Assembly: GCA_965649825.1 (NCBI GenBank)
Contig: OZ287703.1
Coordinates: forward strand, 1-64,000
DNA from: Penicillus capitatus
Lineage: Eukaryota > Chlorophyta
DNA: 64,000 nt
Direction of reading: 5' to 3'
A program made the position numbers and the translations under genes. Below the pieces are notes generated by a model, which did no database searches, was not told the origin of the DNA, and saw nothing but the letters and a program-made list of their open reading frames with translations. Below, piece by piece: positions 46,044 to 55,137 of the stretch; the first letter of the stretch is position 1; every line of letters starts with the position of its first letter.

Positions 46044-46690
46044 ATGTCAGCACTGGAGACGCGGAGGAGAGAGTGCGAATCGGTTCGAGCAGAAAATTCA
46101 AAAGCGAGTCGATCAAGTGATTGCTCAGCGGATGTGTCGTCACAATATGACAGACTGGGGGATACGGCTGCGGCTGAGGTTAATCTCATCTGTCGTCGTT
46201 GTGGTCGTAAAGGTCACATAGCACGAGAGTGTCCGGTGCATGTGGTGCCGATGTCAAAGCAAAACCAGAGAGATGGTGGGATGATGCACGTGAATCGAGA
46301 CTTGGTTCCAGAAGCAGACAAGTCTGCGAGGCGAAGAGCAACGCAGGGACACCCAGCAGCTTTACGTGCCAGCCTTCTTAGGGGCTTATGGACGACGTTG
46401 CCATCTACTTGTTGATACATGTAGTTCCGTAAATGTCCTGCCCGAAGCTCACGCAAGAAAGTGTGCGGTGAACCGGAAAACTGTGGACGGCAATAAGTCC
46501 ATCCGCGGTTTTAATGGCTCTGTCTCCTCTGTATTGGGTCAAGTAGTCTTACCAGTGCGGGCTGGCTTGTGAACTACCGATGTTGTGTTTTGTGTCGTTG
46601 TTGGGGTGGATAAGATTATCCTTGGCGTCCCAGGGTTTGCTAGTTTGGGTGTTAATGTGGATGTCGCAAACGCCGACTCACTCTAAGAGA
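46044..46690 (+). pseudogene. Retroelement gag zinc knuckle and protease fragment
   Basis: A frame near 46190 encodes 'CRRCGRKGHIARECP', a CCHC zinc knuckle typical of Gag nucleocapsid. In another frame at 46390-46690 a retropepsin-like stretch follows ('HLLVDTCSSVNVLPEA', later 'KIILGVPGFASLGV') with a stop between its parts. The TRIM is inserted just 5' of this fragment. It belongs to a retroelement family different from the one at 4338, which has no zinc knuckle. Confidence 0.75.
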
Positions 46691-46829
46691 TGATGCAGCG
46701 CTGTGTGATGCGTATCAAGATGGTCCCACCGCGAAGCGCGTGAAGGCATTAGTAAGTAAACGTTTGATGTTATTGTGAAAACAGGATTATTCGTATTAGA
46801 AGATTTTCAGTTTGATGTCGACTGCCCGT

Positions 46830-47240
46830 TTACGCTCTAACAAAGGGCCATTACGTAACGACATCGTAAGGCATGTCTGTGCCATACCATGTGACTTCAC
46901 CTGTCCGTCACCTGTCACCTGTCATCTCTGCTTGCTGTGGTGTGCTAGGGGTATTACCCCAGAAGCCTGTGGGGATGGAAGCCCATCCACGAATGTCACA
47001 GATTGTGTCTCCGGACTCTGCTGTGAAAACTGAAAATCGCACTGTGTTGTTTGGTGTTTGTACAACATCCATCCATCCCCAAACGCCGTTCGTAACGTGC
47101 TCTATCCAGCACCTGGCGCGCTGCTGTGGCTTTGCGCTCTCTCGTTGCCATCCAGCAGAACACGAACTACGATGCTTGAGATATGCTAGTGTTTCGAAGG
47201 ACGGAGCGCGATTGAACTCGATAAACGGGACGCTTCACGT
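46830..47240 (-). other. Orphan ANK 5' flank
   Basis: This sequence matches the region just upstream of ANK2 (about 13560-13870) and ANK3 ('GGCCATTACGTAAC', 'ATCCAGCACCTGGCGC'). No ANK exons are attached. It is best read as the former promoter side of ANK5, cut off by the retroelement material. Confidence 0.55.
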
Positions 47241-47560
47241 CGCGCAGCTGGGATGTTAACGATTCTGCACACATTCGAGGGGAGAGGCTTGGCGAAAAAT
47301 CTGAAACTGCTGTAGATCCTGGAAAGACGCATCTTCGAGATGCCCGTTCTGCTGTCGCGTTCGACGCGGATTCGACGTCACATCACATCGAACAAACTGC
47401 ATACGTCAAAATGGATGTTCTTTTCATCTGCTGACAAGATTGGAATTGTGAGAGCCTCCTGGCAAACGGCTCTCTTCGCTAAGAAAGAATCATTGCGCAT
47501 CATACGAGATGCACAGCTTGGATTCACAACAAAGAATTATCGTTTTCTTTCCACTTGACT

Positions 47561-48046
47561 TCAGATCCTCCCCGTTTGCTCTGAGGATTCTGGAAGGGAT
47601 CCGGAAACAGGACCTGCCACATGGCGCTGTCCCGTTGGGTGCATTGGCAATTCGGACAGCATTTCTGTCTCCCTTGCCTTCAGCTCTCTCGCTTCTTGAC
47701 ACTGGGCACAGAGATGGCACCAGAAATGCACGCAGCAGTCGGTACACGGTCCTTCAGGCAGCCCGTACTTGACGCGGAGCATGCGTCTTCGCTCCATGGC
47801 CAAGAAGCACTGGCAGCCGAAGCAGCAGCACCCGGTGAGATTGCCACACAGCCAGCAGAGAAACCCATAGGCGGCGAAGTCGACGAGGTAACGAGGTCCG
47901 GAATCGCCAGACAGTCTTCGGCCGTTTTCGGCATAGAGCAGACAGGGTATCCAACATCCTATGCAGCACGTTTCTCGATCTTCCATGCAACCATAAAGAC
48001 GGAAGCGCCAGTCTTGTCTTGAAGGGTTCAACGGAGCGTATTCCAT
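47561..48046 (-). CDS. PLAC8-family cysteine-rich protein
   Basis: This is a single-exon frame of 161 residues from ATG 48046 to the stop at 47561. The PLAC8 (Cornifelin/DUF614) signature runs from the N-terminus: W-R-F-R near residue 13, 'CCIGCWIPCLLYAENGRRL' near 27, a hydrophobic Cys-rich middle ('GFLCWLCGNLTGCCCFG'), then 'RVKYGLPEGPCTDC' and 'CHLCAQCQEARELK'. The family occurs in plants, animals, fungi and protists and is linked to membrane-associated roles such as cell-size control and metal handling; the role here cannot be told. It is unrelated to the surrounding ANK/FBL families and lies next to the P450 gene on the same strand, 664 bases downstream. Confidence 0.9.
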   Translation of the reverse strand: MEYAPLNPSRQDWRFRLYGCMEDRETCCIGCWIPCLLYAENGRRLSGDSGPRYLVDFAAYGFLCWLCGNLTGCCCFGCQCFLAMERRRMLRVKYGLPEGPCTDCCVHFWCHLCAQCQEARELKARETEMLSELPMHPTGQRHVAGPVSGSLPESSEQTGRI

Positions 48047-48710
48047 GTTAGCGACTTAAGAACACGAACAGCTGACCAAACGCAGTCAATATAAGGGTAT
48101 GCCGAGAGTAGTACACCAGCAGCTGCTCCTCCGCGGCACGATGCTGCCTCGTGGATGATCCGCGGGTCACGTCGAATGCGTGTTCGGTGGACTGGACACA
48201 TCTATTCTATCTGCCATCCATTCACGCTGCATGACTAAGGCAAACGTCGCATCGGATTGTTTCTGTTTGGCAGGAACGGTTTTTTGAATGTGGACGATTG
48301 ATCGAATAGGTGTAACCAAACCCTGGAGACGGTTTCGGTTCAGATGTCCAGTTCATCTGCAATGCACTCGATCTGGGTATCCTTTCGGTTCGCTGAAAGG
48401 AGTGAAGCCTCACAAATCGTCAAGATGCTTCTCACTCTTCCAAGATCGACACGAAGCGAAGGTATTTATTTCTCCGAAAAAGTTACTTAAAGAGACGGAC
48501 ACCGAATTCCAACAGCATAAATGGATGACGTGTTTTCAGACTGCGGGCAGTGCTCCCTACGCACTAAGCAATTCGGGAAAATGGCCTCGTTAGACAAACC
48601 AACCCCCTCAGCGACGCTGCCGAAGATGCAGCTCGCAGGTCCGAAGAAAGAAAGACTGAACCTGTTCTCAGGGCCAAGCGAAAACGGAGACGAATAAGGT
48701 TCCAGGGAAC
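48047..48710. other. Spacer between the P450 and PLAC8 genes
   Basis: This is the 3' flank of the P450 gene and the 5' flank of the PLAC8 gene. Short frames occur on both strands, but no gene is supported. Confidence 0.5.
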
Positions 48711-50324
48711 TCAGGTCGAGGCAGCCCGAGGGACTACGTCCAACCAGATACCCCCGATGGCTTCTGTGCTGAGACCTGACCTCGTCTTGCTGGTCAACTC
48801 GCCGAGCGGTTTCTTGAGTCCGAATCGGTAGCGCGTCATCAGGCGGATGATCGCCATGCGCATCTCGAGCATGGCTAACTTCTGTCCGGCGCAGTCCCTT
48901 GGGCCATAGGAGAAAGGAAAGTAGCGTTTCTTCGACGTGTCTTCCCCGCTCAGCCATCTTTCCGGCCTGAAAGCCTGGTGGTCCTCCCAGTCCTCGTCAG
49001 CTCCAATCCAACGGTTGCCTGGAATTCGTAGACGTGTGCCCTTAGGGACGCGGTAGCCCATGATCACCGTGTCTTCGACGACCACACGATTTATGTGCAG
49101 CAGAACGACATGGGCGATCCGCATCCCTTCCTTGATGACGGCGTTCAGATAGGACAGCTTTCCGAGAACCTCAAAGTCTACATCCACGGAAGGCGAATCG
49201 CACAATCCGTTTTCTCGCAGCTCCTCCAACAGTTTGTCAGTAACGCGATCGTGCGCTGCCAGATAGGCGAGTATCCATGCCAGCTGATGCCCAGTTGTGT
49301 GCATGCCTGCCATGATTATCGTCCCGATCTCGCTGATCATCTCCTTGTCGGTCAGCAGCGCACCCGTGTCGGGATCGATCGTGTTCCGCAGCGTGTACCA
49401 CATCGGTTCGTCTCCGTCGACGGGGTCTTCCTTCTCCCTCACGGCCTCCACCAGCTTCTTCCACTCATCGGACAGGCGGTTGATCGTCGCACGCCGATGC
49501 TTTGCGCCTTCGGAGTGCGGAAAGAGCTTGTAGTACATTCGCTTCAACGGATCCGCAACAGCATTCGACATAACGTGACCGACGTCTATCATTGCTTCCT
49601 GGAGGTGTCTGCTGCCGTCCAGTCCGCCGAGATTGATGTCCAAGGCGACCGCTCCGATGGCGTCGAGCGTCAGCTTGACACACAGCTCTTGGAGATCGAC
49701 AGCACCGTCCCTGCGCCTCTTCTCGATGACGTCGATCATGCCTTCCAAGGCAGTGTCTATCTTGGGAATCGCCGTCTTGAGACGGCTTGTCTGCATGGCG
49801 GACGCGTAGACGGCTCGAATGGCTTTGGTATAGGGCGTGATGTGCTGAAACATCAGCATGGACTTGGCTGTGGGGTCGTTGCCGATCATCTGAACACCAC
49901 GACAGGGAATGGACTGCATACTGCACGAGAAACTTACCGGAAGGAAGAAACGGTCAGTGGGTGACCTCACCAGAGCTTTCGTCCTCGACAACACGAACCC
50001 TTTGATGCACTCGACGTCGCGAATGTGAAGCTGTGTGCTGCCTAGGAGGTCGACCTAAAGATAGGCATGCCGTTCTCGGTTATAAGAGTGCGAAGACGCG
50101 TTCCATACGCGCATGATTTGTGGATTGCCGACTTCTGCCAGCCAGCGTGCATAGAGAGAGTTTTGATCGATGCCTTGGCGGTGAACGTCTATGACTTCAA
50201 ACACCTTTCCAAAATACGGCCAAGCAGAAGGCGAGGGGATCTTGTGCAGATCGTATCGCCATCTTCTCCACAGTGTGCGGCTGAGTAGCAGCGCGAGAAG
50301 ACTAAGCAGCAGTTCGACGAACAT
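48711..50324 (-). CDS. Cytochrome P450 monooxygenase (three exons)
   Basis: Exon 1 (50324-50109, 72 codons) encodes a membrane anchor (MFVELLLSLLALLLSRTLW) and a proline-rich hinge (KIPSPSAWP). Intron 50108-50055 is 54 nt. Exon 2 (50054-49938) encodes 39 residues; intron 49937-49890 is 48 nt and also readable in frame. Exon 3 (49889-48711) begins MIGNDPTAK. The total is 503 residues, the usual P450 length. Motifs: I-helix AGMHTTG, K-helix E-x2-R (KEGMRI), PERW, and the heme loop FSYGPRDCAG with the Cys ligand. It is likely an ER-bound monooxygenase; the substrate and CYP family cannot be assigned. All key residues are present. The opposite-strand 289-codon frame is a shadow. Confidence 0.93.
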
Positions 50325-51485
50325 AGTGACACTACGTTACAGGAGAGAGACGCTTAACGCCAAACGCGGGTCAATGCGGGTCGCTTTCACGATGTGACCC
50401 GGGACCTATCGCGCGACACAGCCCCTGAATTTTTCGAGTCATTGCAGGTAACTCGCTCATCCACGGCAGTGACGTCGTGGTGAATAGACATCTCGTGCCT
50501 CATCTACGGCGATTCGAGAAAGTGAACCACCACTGTCTGCTACTTTCCGTGATGCCTCTAGATTTCGCCAGCCTTGTGCCGTGCGTTCAGTCTATGAGAC
50601 ACCTTCGGTCATTCTCCCTCGGAATTGGATGCAAGGAGACGGTGCACGAAGCAATGTGTGGTGTGAAATGTCTAAAGAAGCTGGTGTGCCGGAAGTCCGT
50701 CTGATCTGTGTGTGACCTCTATATCGAAACGGAGCCTGCCACCGAGCTACGAGATCTCAGAGAACTGTACGTGCCTCAAAGCTGTTTTCTGAGCGTCAAG
50801 GCGCACGCTGCGTTGTTCGGAGCATTTCCACGCCTTCATCGTCTTCTTTAGCACAACCAACAGAAGACCTGTGAACGTGCAGCACCTTTGCTCACGCAGA
50901 GGGACAAGCAAACCTCCCATCTTTTGACCGAAATCGCGTCGGACATTTCGCCTCCGATCGCGAGATTTCGACCCGGTCGTCGCTTCTCTATGAAGCGTTC
51001 GACATCCATCGCACAAGAGCGTGACACGACTAAACAGTTTAGACATAGAATCCTTTCGCCTACTTGCCGTTGTTCTTTGGACATGGTCATTTTCCATTCC
51101 TGTGACGGTTTCCTTGCCCGGAGAGGGATGAATGGATGTTCAAGTGGTCGGCGACGGTGTCCTGGTGTGTGGTGCGTCGCCAGTGGAGAAACGCCCGAAC
51201 TGCGTCTCAGTCTCGACGGCAATGTGTTCCACAGGCCTCGGGTGTTCTCGGTAAGAGAGTCGACAGGAAACAGAGCGACGATATCGGATATCGAGTCACA
51301 TCCGGTGCGAAATTCCGATTCGGACCGCGTAAAGCAGAAGGAATACATTTCGCTGTTACGGATCGAATCGACAGCGATTTTTCCGACAGTCCGTCACGTT
51401 TCCGTTTCGAATTCGTCGGCAAACCCTATCGACTCAAAGATGAGGTTCGCACACTCAGTCGAAAACGCAGAATGCTTACAGCGAC
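50325..51485. other. Spacer between the P450 and FBL7 starts
   Basis: Apart from the FBL fragment at 50477-50850, nothing is supported. The last 250 bases before FBL7 match those before FBL1 closely (for example 'TCGAAAACGCAGAATGCT'). Confidence 0.5.
50477..50850 (+). pseudogene. LRR fragment of the FBL family
   Basis: The frame reads LRR-like text ('CVQSMRHLRSFSLGIG', 'VKCLKKLVC'), then TGA at 50701-50703, and continues in the same frame with 'EPATELRDLRELYVP', which matches the FBL signature 'EPVTELRGL'. No F-box segment or exon 2 is present. It is a truncated relic. Confidence 0.55.
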
Positions 51486-53187
51486 ATGTTCAGTGGCATT
51501 TCAGATGCTCCTGTGGATACAGGCGACAGCTTAGTGAGCGGCGCGGACTCGGCCACGGCGCGTGAGAAGACGCTGGGGGCTCTTCTCGAACAGGATCATA
51601 TCCTGTTCAAGGTGCTCGTTTGCGTCATGGAAGACGGCCTTCATGAGTGCCGTCGTGTCTGCCGTCGCTGGCGCGATGTTTGTGGGAAGTTGCCAGTCAA
51701 GCTGGGAGGTTCGCACCCAGACAAGCTGGATAAACTGGTGGACTTGTTCCCGAACGCCACATCGTTGAGTTTAGGAAGTCCAGATGACAATAACAACATC
51801 GTGGGAAGACAGGCGATTCAACACTTGTCGCGCTTGAAGCATCTGCAGAATCTGGATTTGTCCATCGAATCCACGACGGCAGATGTGATCAGCCTCGTGA
51901 CATTGCTGCCATCGACCGATGTTTTACGCTCGTTCGAGGTATTCGTCGACCAAAAAGACAAGTTCAACGACGTCGTGCATGTGTTGCGTATCGTGACGAA
52001 TCTGGAGACATTGATTCTCTATGCTTCTGGTTTCGTCCAGACGGACCTGGAGCCTGTGACTGAGCTTCGAGGCCTCGGATGCTTGATTACAGAATTTTCA
52101 CTGATCGTTAACAGCAGTGGAGAACTGTTATTCCCCTCGTTGACAAAGCTGACGCGCCTCGAGCTTTTTAACAACATCCATGAACACGAACTGAACACTT
52201 CCGACATCCTGAAGGTATGCAAACTCCGAAAACGCGTCTCGTATTTCAAAACGTCAGTTGTTCTAGTCTATCCTTCCCTATGCGCAAACACTGCAGTCGC
52301 TTATGGTCGATTTTCCCGCTGACTGTCAGGGATTGTGGTCCGATGAAGAGCATCTGTTGAAGGCGTTTCTGATGTTACGCAGTCTGTCCATCAAATCCTA
52401 CGACCAACCGGACAACAGCTTTCTCGACGCATTGAAGGAAATGCATCATCTGACAGAACTGGAGTTGCCCATCCAAGACGAGGGATTTCTTGAGGCTTTA
52501 GCCGCGTCCGCGTCCCCACTCACTGGACTCGGATCCCTCACTCTTTCTGGAAGTGGTATGTGGTTCATTCCACCAGTCGATGAACGACACCTTAAATCCC
52601 TGAAGCATCTCACGGAGTTCAGTATGGTGCATTATCCAGTCGGCCGAAGCTTTCCGACTGGACTTCGATCGCTTGATTTGATATTTCGTGATTGCCCCCC
52701 GGTAGACTTCGCTGAAGTATTGGTAACCATGACAAATCTGACGTCGCTGGATATCCAGATTCCTCACTATCGCCAAGAGCTGAATCTTTTTCACAGTGAC
52801 GGTGTGACACCAGCTCAGTTTTCTGGAAAACTCGCGAAACTGAAGCGTCTGTCGATACGGCATGTGGCCGTCGACGACTCATTTCTCGACGCTGTGGGTA
52901 TGCTGACTCAGCTGACGTCGCTTTTTTTCGAAAACTACATAACATCTGTCGACCCATACGTACTATATCCCCAGTTGAGTAATCTCACTGAACTGATCGA
53001 GCTGAATATTTTCTGTCTTGCATTGCCACCTACCCGCAATAACGAATTCCCGCAGTTGTGCTTGCCAAAGCTCAGGAAACTAGATTTCTCTCTCAGTAGC
53101 ATTGATGCCAATGTGTGCAGAGCGATGTGGAAGACCCTTCCCTGCCTTCGCAAAATGTCACTTCTCGGGAAGACCTTGGAACTTTGA
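51486..53187 (+). CDS. FBL7: F-box-like/LRR protein
   Basis: ATG 51486 (MFSGISDAP) starts exon 1 (51486-52214, 243 codons) with 'ILFKVLVCVMEDGLHECRR' then 'VCRRWRDVC'. The intron 52215-52266 (52 nt, GTATGC...TTCTAG) is phase 0. Exon 2 (52267-53187) begins 'SILPYAQTLQSL' and carries LRRs ('MTNLTSLDIQ', 'LAKLKRLSIRHV') to 'LGKTLEL'; the protein has 549 residues. It is the intact counterpart of FBL1: exon 1 and the first part of exon 2 are nearly identical, while the distal LRRs differ at many positions. It faces ANK6 tail-to-tail. Expected role: SCF-type substrate receptor. Confidence 0.88.
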
Positions 53188-53329
53188 ACGAGGTGCTAGC
53201 TTTACAGTTGTCGCACCTTAACGAGCGATGTGTTCTAGAGAGTAAGTGAGATCGTCTTACCAGTTTTCCTGCCGAACGCGACACAGACAAGAGCAATCGA
53301 CAAACCGAATGACAGCATCGAAGATCATT

Positions 53330-53363
53330 AGGCACATCTGAGTTGCCCCATAAGATCTTCTGG
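53330..53363 (+). promoter_or_regulatory. Conserved FBL 3' element (copy in FBL7)
   Basis: AGGCACATCTGAGTTGCCCC, about 143 nt after the stop. It is nearly identical to the FBL1 copy. Confidence 0.45.
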
Positions 53364-54221
53364 ACGATACACCTGTTTGGAATGTAGACCTTCTCCAGTT
53401 ATTGCGTATACAATCATTCAATGCTGTTATCGTATGATTCGTATTCAGCTATCGGCCTTAGTGCAAATTAGAACGACAGTTGTTTTGTGTAACGATGTCT
53501 TGACAGATTCTCAACGATCCAGTCACGTCACCGCTGCGATGCGCGAGAGTTTGACTCACTCCATCGGCCATCGACGAATCAAACATGTAGGAGGAGCACT
53601 GCAATCCTGACGACAAGGTTACTGTAAAGGCAGACCCAGTAAGCCGCACGCAATTCGTTGGCGATACAAGATTGCGGAGATGTGGACGCGTGCATGTGTC
53701 GCGCACTCCACTGCTTGACGCGACGTTCATATCCAATACTTCGATCGTCGTCTTGGATAACGAAGAAGCACTTTGCGTTCTGCGCGTTGTCGTTCAGAGG
53801 TGGCCAGTCGTCGAAGCTTGCAGCAACAGACTGCTTCAACCTTGCGTGCCGAGCACTCCAATGTCAGCGATTCCAATTCGACAGTAGACGATACCGAGCG
53901 ACATGGATTTACTTCTCTGAAAACTGACGATCGCGAAGCGCGTCGTGTATGTTCAAGTTTCTCGAGATTCGCTCTTGAGTGACGACATCACGTTTTGAGA
54001 GTCAAGGAAATGGAACGTCGGTGAAGCTGAATGTTCCTTCACTTGTGCTGTATACCTTTGGTAACAGATTGCTTTGGGGGTTGCGATCAAACATCTTCAC
54101 ATAGCAACACTCCGTCGAGACGACAGCAAATGTTGCTTTGTGATTTGCGCTCTGTTTGAAATCATGAAATTCGCTCTATAAAGCGGAAGTATAGCGTAGC
54201 GAGAAACGGCGGAACTCTCAC

Positions 54222-54274
54222 TGTATTGCATGTTTTCCTCTAAAATCGTAGATGACGGAATACGGGAACTCCAT
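54222..54274 (-). other. Conserved exon-like segment (copy 3 of 3)
   Basis: Same 53-nt segment as at 2555-2607, with a conservative V to I change and a donor shifted to CA|GTGAGA, so the exon length is unchanged. Confidence 0.3.
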
Positions 54275-54833
54275 TCGACTCAATGACACAACAGAGGTCG
54301 TCTGGCCAGGGTCGACAAGCGAAGTTGCGGACTCGCGTGGTCGACTTGTCACAACTTTCTGGCGCCGGAGATGTGAAAATACATCGTTATGCTTTTGTTT
54401 TCAAAACACGTCGCAACTGTGGTTTGACGGACGGATGAATGATCGCTCTTGCGGCAGTGTCATCCGAGAAGAGCACTCGATGCGCATTGTGTCAGGGAGC
54501 ACAAACACCACGTGCATGACAGTCACTCGTTTGCCAGGCCTTCTAAGGAGGATCGTAGCCATCGATGAAGGCTTCATCGTTTTGGCAGTAGCCGGCAGCG
54601 CTCAGCTGCGAGAAGACTGAACCACAGACGAGGGATTCCACGTGCGTTGGTCTACTGCACGTCAACGCAAACAGTGTCGGTAGAGCAGTCGAAGAGAGAA
54701 GACGCGTTGGCGCGACGCTCGGCGAGATTCACTAACCCCCTTTGTTGATTCAATACCGTCCAGATTCGCACAACCCGAAAGACTGAACTTCTTCCAGAAA
54801 TCTGCCACCCCATTAAGACTTATAAACGAAAGA

Positions 54834-54905
54834 GGAACGCTAGTGAATGGCACAGTGCGTTCCCTTAGGTGCGGATGCACCGAGACTCCTCACACAAGGA
54901 GGATC
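54834..54905 (-). ncRNA. Conserved structured ANK 3' element (copy 6)
   Basis: All three stems are kept, about 233-305 nt after the ANK6 stop (55138). Confidence 0.6.
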
Positions 54906-55137
54906 TGTCGAAAAATGTAAATGATGCATAACCCAATGTGTTTGTTACCACTGACACAAAAAACAGATTCAATAATGTTTATGCTTATGACAATGTCCAA
55001 CAGAATGGCGGAGTTTCATTAACACTTTTTAACTCTGCTAGACAAATAAGCAGTGTACCATGCAGAGTGTCGTTGTACGAGACTTTTCAGAAAAGAACGA
55101 TACTGTAGATCTGAGTAATGGTTGGATCCAAGGTGCA

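Larger units (their letters stand above)
53188..55137. other. Tail-to-tail spacer between FBL7 and ANK6 (copy 3 of 3)
   Basis: Homologous to 18627-20576 (direct) and 1699-3639 (inverted). It contains the FBL 3' element (53330-53363), the exon-like segment (54222-54274, -) and the ANK 3' element (54834-54905, -). Confidence 0.75.

Noticed and set aside
49095-49964. 289-codon open frame on the plus strand
   Set aside because: It is antisense to P450 exon 3, which has all P450 motifs.
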